From Craurococcus roseus (GTDB taxonomy: Bacteria > Pseudomonadota > Alphaproteobacteria > Acetobacterales > Acetobacteraceae): a stretch of 64,000 nt of DNA. The position numbers and the translations under genes were made by a program. The notes under the pieces are model-generated. The model saw nothing but the letters and a program-made list of their open reading frames with translations. It had not been told where the DNA came from and searched no databases. Shown here one piece after another: positions 1 to 5,983 of this stretch. How positions within the stretch are numbered: position 1 is the first letter of the stretch; each line of letters starts with the position of its first letter. The stretch covers positions 1 to 64,000 of the forward strand of contig NZ_BAAAFZ010000050.1 in the NCBI RefSeq assembly GCF_039523795.1. The letters run 5' to 3'.

Positions 1-380
1 CCCTCGCCCGCGCCGCCGTCCGCCGCGCCGGGCCGCGCCGCGAGCCGCATGTCCCACCCCCCGAACCGCCGGCCGCCGTGCGCCGGCTCCTCGTGCAGGA
101 TCTCGACGTCGGCGTGGCGGGCGTCGGCGCTGACGGACGCGGCGACGCGCCCGACGCCCTCCGCGGGGCCTTCCAGCCATTGCAGGAACCGGCCGTCGTC
201 GTACACGACGACGCCGGTGACCGACTCCGCCCGGTTGCGCGCCTGCGCCGCCGCGACCAGCCCGCCGAGTTCGGCCGGCCCGAGCGGCGCCACGGCGCGG
301 CTGCGGTAGACGAGGTTGCACAGCGCGGCGTCCACCGGCGCCGGGCCGGGCGGTGGACGCAAAGCTCCCTCAGCCGCCAT
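1..380 (-). CDS. BLUF domain blue-light sensor protein, partial (C-terminus beyond left edge)
   Basis: Reading the minus strand from an ATG at 380 gives an open frame of 126 codons that runs off the left edge. It carries the BLUF (sensors of blue light using FAD) pattern: Tyr25 in NLVYRSR, the N49...VTG56 segment, FLQWLEGP at 65-72 with the flavin-contacting Gln67, RHADVEIL at 88-95 and the W109-D-M111 motif. These are the Tyr, Asn, Gln, Trp and Met positions that normally set up the flavin photocycle, so the domain looks functional. A GGAGGGAG ribosome site lies just upstream of the ATG. What follows the BLUF domain (nothing, or an effector such as EAL) cannot be seen. No partner gene lies upstream within 570 bp. 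Confidence 0.88.
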   Translation of the reverse strand, partial: MAAEGALRPPPGPAPVDAALCNLVYRSRAVAPLGPAELGGLVAAAQARNRAESVTGVVVYDDGRFLQWLEGPAEGVGRVAASVSADARHADVEILHEEPAHGGRRFGGWDMRLAARPGAADGGAGE

Positions 381-951
381 CGCTCCCGCTCCCTCCCCAC
401 CAATCCCCGCCGGCGGCGCGGCCGCGGCGGATGCGACGGAGCGCGCACGACGCGACGGGTTGGCCCCGCCGCGGGCGGCTCGGCATCCGGCCGGGGCACC
501 CCGCCCGGGGCCTCCATTCTCGCCGCGGCAGGTTTCCCGGCTCGCGGGTCGTCGCCTCCGCTTGGCCTTCCCGGGGCCGCGCGCACCGGTCCCTGTGGCC
601 CGTTCTCCGCGGGCGCCATCTCGCCGCTCGCAGTCGCGGAGCGCCGAAAGGAGGCGCGCCGCGCGCCGGCTTCCTTCTCGGCCCCGGACCGTCGCGGACC
701 CGGGGCGCCGTCGCGGGGGCGATGCTGGATCGCCCCGGGCGCCGGCGTCAAGCGCGCTCGCCGCCTGCGCCACGCCGCGCCGCCGCCGCTCCGGCGCCCT
801 GTGTCCCGCGCGCATCCCGCGACGGATTTCTGCGGCGGGCCGGCGCGCGGCCGCTCGCGCCGCGCCGCGCCCGACCGACACTCGCCTCCTGCACGGGCGG
901 CCGCGGAGTCGCGCGACGCCCCTGCGCAGGGAACCGGGAGGGAACGCCATC
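381..951. other. 571-bp gene-free spacer
   Basis: This stretch lies between the divergent BLUF and cyclase-family genes. It is extremely GC-rich and every open frame in it has the Arg/Pro/Ala-rich composition of non-coding GC-rich DNA. I see no RNA gene, clear promoter or repeat. It must hold the promoters of both flanking genes. Confidence 0.5.
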
Positions 952-2004
952 ATGAAGAACACCGCACGCCGCCTGCTGCTCGCCGCCGGCATCGCCGCCA
1001 TCGCCTTCGCAGCGCCCGCCGCGGCGCAGGACGCCGGCATGAAGCGCTGGAAGCAGGGCACCGGCTGGGGCTGGGTCTGGGGCCCGGAAGACGAGGTCGG
1101 CGCGCTCAACGAGATGACGGACGCCTCGCGCGCCGCCGCGCTCCGCCTCGCCGCCCAGGGCCGGGCCTACGACCTCGGCCTGCCCTACGACCGCAACTCC
1201 TACCGCTGGCCCGGCCACAACCCGGGCGAGATCATGACCTTCCGCACGCCGGAGGGCGTCGCGCGCCAGCGCGACCTCCCCTTCACCACGGCCGAACAAG
1301 GAAACACCGGCCACACCCGCTGGCACAGCAGCGCCATGTTCATCAGCGACAACGTGGCGACGCAGATCGACGGCCTCGCCCACATCACCCACGGCGCCGA
1401 CAACCACTGGTACAACAACTTCCGCGCCGACCAGTGGACCGGCGACTTCGGCGTCCGCAAGGCCGACGTCACCACCATCCCGCCCATCGTCGCGCGCGGC
1501 GTCATGATCGACGTCGCCGGCCAGAAGGGGATGGAGGCGCTGCCCTCCAACTACGAGATCACCGTCGCCGACCTCGAAGCCGCCCTGCGCGCGCAGAACG
1601 TGGACGTGACGCCCGGCACCGTGGCGCTGGTCCGCACCGGCACCGCGCGCTTCTGGGGCGAGAACGGCAGCGACCACGCCAAGATCGGCCAGCACGACAC
1701 CGCCGGCATCGGCATGGCCGCCGCGCGCTGGCTGGTGGAGCAGAAGGGCGCGATGATGATCGCCTCCGACACCTCCGGCCTCGAAGTGCTGCCGCCCCGG
1801 CCCGCGGACTCGCAATTCGTCGGCGGCTCCTTCAACCCCGTCCACGTCTACCTGCTGGTGAACCAGGGCGTCCACATCGGCGAGTTCCACAACATGGAGC
1901 GCCTCGCCGCCGACCGCGTGTACGAGTTCGCCTACGTCGCCACCACCAACGCCATCCGCGGCACCGTCGCCGGCACCGCGCTGCGCCCGCTGGCGTTGCG
2001 CTGA
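952..2004 (+). CDS. Secreted putative cyclase / kynurenine formamidase-like metal hydrolase (PF04199 family)
   Basis: A 350-aa protein with a clear N-terminal signal peptide (about residues 1-26, ending APAAAQ), so it acts in the periplasm or outside. The core matches the bacterial putative cyclase family, named after a polyketide cyclase and related to Mn-dependent kynurenine formamidase. Metal-site type motifs are TQIDGLAH at 137-144 and further His residues at 121, 125, 147 and 152. C-terminal conserved blocks are ASDTSGLEVLPP near 271 and HVYLLVNQG near 298. The start is chosen at 952 because of the signal peptide and the GGGAGG site 8 bp upstream; the frame stays open upstream without coding character. 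It probably hydrolyses a cyclic or amide substrate; the true substrate cannot be told. Its 3' end abuts an assembly gap. Confidence 0.85.
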   Translation: MKNTARRLLLAAGIAAIAFAAPAAAQDAGMKRWKQGTGWGWVWGPEDEVGALNEMTDASRAAALRLAAQGRAYDLGLPYDRNSYRWPGHNPGEIMTFRTPEGVARQRDLPFTTAEQGNTGHTRWHSSAMFISDNVATQIDGLAHITHGADNHWYNNFRADQWTGDFGVRKADVTTIPPIVARGVMIDVAGQKGMEALPSNYEITVADLEAALRAQNVDVTPGTVALVRTGTARFWGENGSDHAKIGQHDTAGIGMAAARWLVEQKGAMMIASDTSGLEVLPPRPADSQFVGGSFNPVHVYLLVNQGVHIGEFHNMERLAADRVYEFAYVATTNAIRGTVAGTALRPLALR

Positions 2005-2018
2005 CCGGGGCGGGCGGG

Positions 2019-2044
2019 NNNNNNNNCCGCCCCCCCCCCCCCCC
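2019..2044. other. Assembly gap: eight Ns next to a C homopolymer
   Basis: Positions 2019-2026 are N and 2030-2044 are an unbroken C run. This looks like a collapsed or unresolved G/C homopolymer rather than biology. Both flanking genes end outside it (stops at 2004 and 2049), so no gene call depends on it. Confidence 0.9.
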
Positions 2045-2048
2045 GCCG

Positions 2049-2552
2049 CTACTGCAAGCTGCCCCAGCGTTCCGTCGCCGGCTCGGCGGCGGCCCACTTC
2101 CAGCCCTCGTCCTGGCGGCAGGCGCTGGCCAGGAACCAGCGGCGGGTCGCGTCCGCCCCCTCGCCGGACTCCACGGAGAACAGCACCTCCTTGCACTCCG
2201 CGAGCGGCGTCTCCACCGCCCGCAGCACCCGCGCCTCGCCCTGCTTGTTCCCGAACGGCAGGTCGTGGCGCACCCGCCAGGGCCGGGCCTCGCCGACCGC
2301 CATGCCGCCGACGACCTCGGCCAACGCGTCCTGCTCCGTGCGGGACCGGCCGCGGGAGAAGCGCCGGAGGCCCTCGTCGGCCACGGCCCTGGTGCCGACG
2401 CCGACCAGGATGCCGACCGCTGGATTGCCCGACCCCACCGCCGCCGCCGTGCCTGTCACCGCGCCCGCGATGCCGCCGACCGAACTGCAACCCGCGGCGA
2501 GCGGCGCGGCCGCGAGCAGCGCCAGCAGCGCCGCCGTCCCGAGGCGCCTCAC
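2049..2552 (-). CDS. Putative lipoprotein, downstream copy of a tandem paralogous pair
   Basis: A 167-aa protein starting at a GTG whose first base lies inside the TGA stop of the upstream paralogue (GTGA overlap). It has a lipoprotein signal peptide with lipobox LAAG-C at about residues 18-22, then a glycine/alanine-rich stretch that could sit in or on the membrane. The last ~50 residues (from AECKEVLFSVE to the terminal WGSLQ) are closely similar to the end of the upstream gene, including CK-E, FSV, W-K-W and AEPATERWGSLQ. I do not recognise a named family. The two conserved cysteines in the shared tail could form a disulphide in the periplasm. Translationally coupled to its neighbour, so the two proteins are probably made together. 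Confidence 0.72.
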   Translation of the reverse strand: MRRLGTAALLALLAAAPLAAGCSSVGGIAGAVTGTAAAVGSGNPAVGILVGVGTRAVADEGLRRFSRGRSRTEQDALAEVVGGMAVGEARPWRVRHDLPFGNKQGEARVLRAVETPLAECKEVLFSVESGEGADATRRWFLASACRQDEGWKWAAAEPATERWGSLQ

Positions 2553-3115
2553 TGCAACGATCCCCAGCGCTCCGTCGCCGGTTCGGCCGAGGCCCATTTC
2601 CAGGTTTCGCCGTCGCGGCACACGGCCGCGATGTAAAAGGCCCGCCGCAGCTTCTCGCCGCGGCCGTTGTCCACCGAGAACACGATCTCCTTGCACTCCA
2701 GCGGCCCGGCGCTGATGACGCGGCTCACCGCGACCTGGCCGCGCTCGTTCGGCTCGACGGGTACCGTGTGGTCGGTGGCCCAAGCGCCGACGCCGCCCAC
2801 CGGCAGCGGCCCGGCCACGCCGGCGATGCGGTCCTGCGCCGCCCGGTGCGTCAGGCGCTGCGCGTACTGCAAACCGGCGCGGCCGAGCGCCTGCACGCCA
2901 AGGCCGATGCCGGTGGTCGCAGCGGCGTTCGCGCCCACGCTGTCCGCGACGCTCGCGCTGCCGATGCCGGCGACCGTGGAGGTCCCTTCGGTCAACAGCG
3001 CCTGGCAGCCCGGCAACGCGAGCAGGGCGAGGAGGGGCAGCGTCGCCGAACGGCGGGGCGCGCGGGCGGGGATGGCGGCGTCATGGGAGGGGGCTTTTCT
3101 CGTGGTCCGTTGCAT
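2549..3115 (-). CDS. Putative lipoprotein, upstream copy of a tandem paralogous pair
   Basis: A 188-aa protein beginning MQRTT, with a charged n-region, a hydrophobic stretch (LPLLALLAL) and lipobox LALPGC around residue 37. The middle is Gly/Ala-rich. The C-terminal domain, from LECKEIVFSVDNG to TERWGSLQ, is the one shared with the next gene; both end in the same 12 residues. The ATG at 3115 has only a weak ribosome site; an in-frame ATG 18 bp further upstream is possible. No known function. The tandem arrangement points to local gene duplication followed by divergence of the N-terminal halves. Confidence 0.7.
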   Translation of the reverse strand: MQRTTRKAPSHDAAIPARAPRRSATLPLLALLALPGCQALLTEGTSTVAGIGSASVADSVGANAAATTGIGLGVQALGRAGLQYAQRLTHRAAQDRIAGVAGPLPVGGVGAWATDHTVPVEPNERGQVAVSRVISAGPLECKEIVFSVDNGRGEKLRRAFYIAAVCRDGETWKWASAEPATERWGSLQ

Positions 3116-3325
3116 GGCGCCCCGATGGCCCATGCGCGGCGCAGCGGCAACCCTGCGATGCCCCGTTCCGCGAGCGCGCCTCGCCCGTAGCGGCGATCCA
3201 AAGGGGGGGCGAAGCGGCCGTTGCACGCCGCGGCGGCCCGCACGGCGCCTTCCGCACGAAGCCGACCCAGGGCGCCGGCTGCGGCAGGCCGGAGCGCTTC
3301 GCCTTGGCGCAGGCCCGCATTGTGG

Positions 3326-3357
3326 GGCCGGACGTGTCCCCGTTGACACGTCCGGCC
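3326..3357. terminator. Perfect 13-bp hairpin downstream of the ERF gene
   Basis: GGCCGGACGTGTC at 3326-3338 pairs perfectly with GACACGTCCGGCC at 3345-3357 around a 6-nt loop. It lies 24 bp past the ERF stop on the minus strand, where a transcription terminator would be expected. No T-run follows on either strand, so it may be a hairpin that stops transcription without a U-tract, an mRNA 3'-end protector or a protein site. Confidence 0.5.
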
Positions 3358-3380
3358 GAGGCCGCGCCGTCAGGCGCGCA

Positions 3381-4460
3381 TCAAGCGACCGGCTCGGGCC
3401 GCCGCCGCGCGGCGGCGCGGCGCGGGCCGCCTTCCGACACCGCGCTGCGCCCGGCTCCAGAATGCTTGGCCACGTCGTCGCCGGCGCCGTTCGCCGCCGC
3501 CGCGTCCTCGCCGCCCTCAGACGTCGCCGCCGACGTGGCGCCCGCGCCGCGGCGCGCCCGCCTGATCTGCGCCACCACGTGGCCCTGGAGCGCCCGGTAG
3601 GTGTCCGGCGCCTCTTCCTGCATCATCATCAGCGTGTGCGCCCACTCGCCGCCCCAGGCGGTCTCGAAGGCCGCCACGTCGTCCGGCTCCGCCAGCCGCG
3701 CCGCGCGCACGAAGGCGGAGGCGCACATCTGGCCGAGGCTGTTGCGCAGGCCCACGCCCACGTGCCGCACGAGCTGCTCCCACTCCGGACGCCCGCGCAG
3801 CGCCTCGGTCGCCGCCGTGGCGTTGGCCCAGGCCCGCAGCAGGTCCGTCCCGTCGTCCACGTCGCGCGCCGCCTTGGCCTTGGCGACCAGCGCTTGCACC
3901 GGGTCGGTGTGCCGCCCCGCCTCGTCGCGCAGCCGCTCGTGCCGCGGCGTGGTGTCCTTGATGTGGTTGCCGGCGGCGCGGTTGGCGTCGTCGTCCTCGT
4001 CGGAGGCGATGCCGAGCAGCGCGGTCACGGCGTAGCGACGCAGGTAGGTGACGGCCGAGCCGAAGCTTTGCGGGTCGCCGCCAGGCGCGGGGAGGGGGAT
4101 GGAGGTCTCCATCCACTCGCCGCTCCGGTGCAAGAGGCGCGTCACCAGCACCAGCCCGCCCTTCTCGTTGGTCGAGATCGGCTGGAACAGCACCAAGCCC
4201 TCCGCCGCCAGCACCGGCCGCGCCAGATCGAGGATCTTGTCGAGCGTCGCGTAGCGGAAGGCGTACTTGCCGCCGCCGCGCGTGCTGACCTCGACGGAGC
4301 GGTTGCGCGGCGGGTTCCGCAGCTTGGAGAGCGCGGACACCAGCGCCGACGCGATCTGCCCCGTTTCCGAACTCTCGCGCGCGATGCTGACCGAGTGCGT
4401 CGGTGAGGCGTTCCAGCCGGCGTTGGGGTCGGAAGCGGGCGGACGGACGATTTCGTTCAT
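3381..4460 (-). CDS. ERF family single-strand annealing / recombination protein
   Basis: A 359-aa protein with an N-terminal ERF domain (about residues 34-190). The signature is QSFGSAVTYLRRY at 131-143 followed by LLGIASDEDDDAN at 148-160. ERF proteins are single-strand annealing recombinases, best known from phages, related in role to RecT and Red-beta, and they act on DNA ends in the cytoplasm. The C-terminal ~100 residues are Ala/Gly/Arg-rich and low in complexity. No phage structural, replication or exonuclease gene sits beside it, so it is either a domesticated gene or a prophage relic. The ATG at 4460 lies in an unusually AT-rich patch with operator-like repeats, described separately. 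The ribosome site (GAGCGAG) is weak. Confidence 0.88.
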   Translation of the reverse strand: MNEIVRPPASDPNAGWNASPTHSVSIARESSETGQIASALVSALSKLRNPPRNRSVEVSTRGGGKYAFRYATLDKILDLARPVLAAEGLVLFQPISTNEKGGLVLVTRLLHRSGEWMETSIPLPAPGGDPQSFGSAVTYLRRYAVTALLGIASDEDDDANRAAGNHIKDTTPRHERLRDEAGRHTDPVQALVAKAKAARDVDDGTDLLRAWANATAATEALRGRPEWEQLVRHVGVGLRNSLGQMCASAFVRAARLAEPDDVAAFETAWGGEWAHTLMMMQEEAPDTYRALQGHVVAQIRRARRGAGATSAATSEGGEDAAAANGAGDDVAKHSGAGRSAVSEGGPRRAAARRRPEPVA

Positions 4461-4469
4461 GATATGTTC
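4455..4469 (-). promoter_or_regulatory. Putative LexA (SOS) box GTTC-N7-GTTC at the ERF start
   Basis: GTTC at 4455-4458, seven bases, then GTTC at 4466-4469. GTTC-N7-GTTC is the known LexA operator form in several alphaproteobacteria. It overlaps the start codon of the ERF gene, a fitting target for SOS control. The motif has only eight fixed bases, so one or so is expected by chance in a window this size; its position is what makes it notable. Confidence 0.4.
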
Positions 4470-4535
4470 TCGCTCAACTGCGCTCTTCGGGCGAGCCGTG
4501 GTGCCCGCGCGGACGGACGATCCTGGAGAACATAT
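4462..4535. repeat. 10-bp inverted repeat with an associated 11-bp direct repeat upstream of ERF
   Basis: ATATGTTCTC at 4462-4471 is the exact reverse complement of GAGAACATAT at 4526-4535. In addition GGACGGACGAT occurs at 4441-4451 and again at 4511-4521, 70 bp apart. These sit at and just upstream of the ERF start codon in a locally AT-rich segment. They look like a two-site operator or the trace of a small rearrangement. Confidence 0.5.
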
Positions 4536-4616
4536 GGTGTCCAGGGGCATCCGATCCAAGCGGAATTTCCTCCCGAAACATTCCCGGTCGGCCCGTCACG
4601 GTCGGCAATCGTCCGG

Positions 4617-4646
4617 ATATTATTCCTAGTTAACTGGAAGTGGCAA
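4617..4646 (-). promoter_or_regulatory. Possible sigma-70-type promoter for the ERF gene
   Basis: On the minus strand TTGCCA (4646-4641) is followed after 18 bp by TAATAT (4622-4617). The -35 matches the consensus at five of six bases and the -10 at four of six, inside an AT-rich patch. It would place the transcript start about 150 nt upstream of the ERF ATG, leaving the inverted repeat in the leader. Confidence 0.35.
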
Positions 4647-4754
4647 GCGCAGAATGGCAAGCTCGCCGGATGGCTGAGCGACACGAGCGAAATACACCAA
4701 AACACCAAGGCACGCAGCACCCGAGGCGGCCTTTCGGGCCCGACCCCGCCTCCC

Positions 4755-5084
4755 GTCCGAACAGCCGCCCCGTGCCCTCCCACGGCCGGCCCTCCGGCAT
4801 TTGTCCGAAAGGAACAAAATCATCCGCGCCGGCCGCCGCCCACCCGCGACGGGCCCAGCCCGCCACTGGCCCCGGGGCGGCTGAAACCCCCGGCCGCCCT
4901 CGTGGCATCCGTCCGAAAACGGCAAACCCGCCCCGAACCGCCGACCACTCGCGGCCGCTTGGCCTCGTTGGTCCTCTGGTGCCCGCGCCCAGCGCCCGCG
5001 GCCACTCCCGCGGGATTTGTCCGAAAGCGGCAAAACGGCCCCGAGCCGCCGCCCGACCGCCCCGGCCTTCAGGATTTGTCCGAA
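4755..5084. repeat. Spaced direct repeats (core ATTTGTCCGAAA), period 108 bp
   Basis: A motif with core GTCCGAA recurs at 4755, 4803, 4911, 5019 and 5078. The copies at 4803, 4911 and 5019 are exactly 108 bp apart and share a longer block, roughly RATTTGTCCGAAA-N-GGCAAAA. The last copy overlaps the end of the DUF169 gene, where it encodes SDKS before the stop. Between cores the sequence is only loosely similar, mainly GC-rich. Read on the minus strand, the three 108-bp copies stay in one open frame with a 36-residue period (…LSDK…), but no start codon or ribosome site supports translation. May be a protein-binding array or the remains of a tandem duplication. Confidence 0.55.
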
Positions 5085-5881
5085 TAGCTCCGCGCCATGC
5101 CCTCGCCCGGATCGGCCTGCGGCCCGTAGGGCATGATCGGGTACCGCAGCCCCGACTTGGACAGGCCCTGCAACCCCTCCACCCCGCGCGCGAGGTCCGC
5201 CGGCGGGCACGCCATCAGCAGCTCGTCGTCCGCCACCCCGCCGTAGCGCCGCTCCGCGTAGCAGGGGATCGAGAGGCACACCGTCCGGTCCCTGAGCGCC
5301 CGGCCCCAACTGTCCGCGCAGGCGCTCTCGCCGGTGATGGAGAAGTCGTAGCGCTTGTAGCTCTTCCACTGGAGCCCGTTGATGAACAGGATCATCTGCG
5401 CCGGGTTGGCGTAGAACAGGCAGATGTCCGGCGGGTCGAGCCGCGCGCTCCGCAAGGGCGAGGCCACCAGCCCGTGGAACCGCCCCGCCGGCACCCGCGG
5501 CATCTGCGCCTGGTGCGCCGCGGAAGCCTCGCGGTTCTCGAACCACACGCCCTCCATCTTGCGCCCCGACAGGTACAGCTCGGACGGCTCGTTCAGCCCG
5601 ACGATGCCGCCGCAGTTCGAGAAGGCCGGGACGTTCTCGTGCGCGATGCCGATGGTGAACCCGGCGATGCGCGCCTGCGTCACGAGCTGGCAGGTCGAGA
5701 AGGTCTTGCCCTTCGCCGGCCGCCGCAGCCCCGGCACCGCCTGCATCGCCTCGACGCTCTCGAACAGCTTCATGCCGATCGGGAAGGTTCGCAGCCGCAG
5801 CAACTGCGTGAGCTGCTCCGCCATCTGCGCCAACGCCTTCGCGTCCGGCGCCGCCGGCGCGGCATCGACGGGTGCGTTCAT
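5069..5881 (-). CDS. DUF169 family protein
   Basis: A 270-aa protein with the DUF169 fold (PF02596) over most of its length. Typical family features are PIGMKLF near residue 39, a cysteine-containing segment KGKTFSTCQL near 62, an internal N-C-G-G (about 101-104), and CLFYANPAQM near 166. Several conserved cysteines and the family's known association with redox and anaerobic genes hint at metal or cofactor binding, but no reaction is established. It starts from an ATG with a GGGGAGGA ribosome site. It is divergent from the amidohydrolase at 5984 with about 100 bp between them, so the two may share a control region. Its last codons fall in a repeat copy. Confidence 0.85.
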   Translation of the reverse strand: MNAPVDAAPAAPDAKALAQMAEQLTQLLRLRTFPIGMKLFESVEAMQAVPGLRRPAKGKTFSTCQLVTQARIAGFTIGIAHENVPAFSNCGGIVGLNEPSELYLSGRKMEGVWFENREASAAHQAQMPRVPAGRFHGLVASPLRSARLDPPDICLFYANPAQMILFINGLQWKSYKRYDFSITGESACADSWGRALRDRTVCLSIPCYAERRYGGVADDELLMACPPADLARGVEGLQGLSKSGLRYPIMPYGPQADPGEGMARSYSDKS

Positions 5882-5983
5882 GGCGGCCGTTCCTCCCCGT
5901 GTCCGGCCCCCATCCTACGACCCTTGCGCCCCGGGGAAAGGCGCCGCCAAGCTCGCCGCGCGAACGGAAGGAGATAGGGACCG

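Larger units (their letters stand above)
4461..5068. other. 608-bp region between DUF169 and ERF genes holding repeats and the ERF promoter
   Basis: No convincing gene is seen here. It contains the ERF operator-like repeats (4441-4535), a possible promoter near 4617-4646 and, from 4755 to 5084, a spaced repeat of a GTCCGAA-centred motif. The part around 4540-4700 is clearly more AT-rich than the rest of the window, in keeping with foreign origin. Confidence 0.55.

Noticed and set aside
78..2636. Very long open frames on both strands through the window, for example 852 codons at 78-2636 and 580 codons at 748-2490 on the minus strand
   Set aside because: They overlap recognised genes in another frame and have the Arg/Pro/Ala/Gly-rich make-up of shadow frames in GC-rich DNA; no start site or family is seen.
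4755..5084. CRISPR array
   Set aside because: The units are degenerate outside the core, spacing is 48/108/108/59 bp and no cas gene is near.
4626..5546. 306-codon minus-strand frame across the spaced repeats with a 36-residue period
   Set aside because: It has no ribosome site, overlaps the DUF169 gene in another frame and is compositionally biased. The period comes from the DNA repeat rather than a selected protein.
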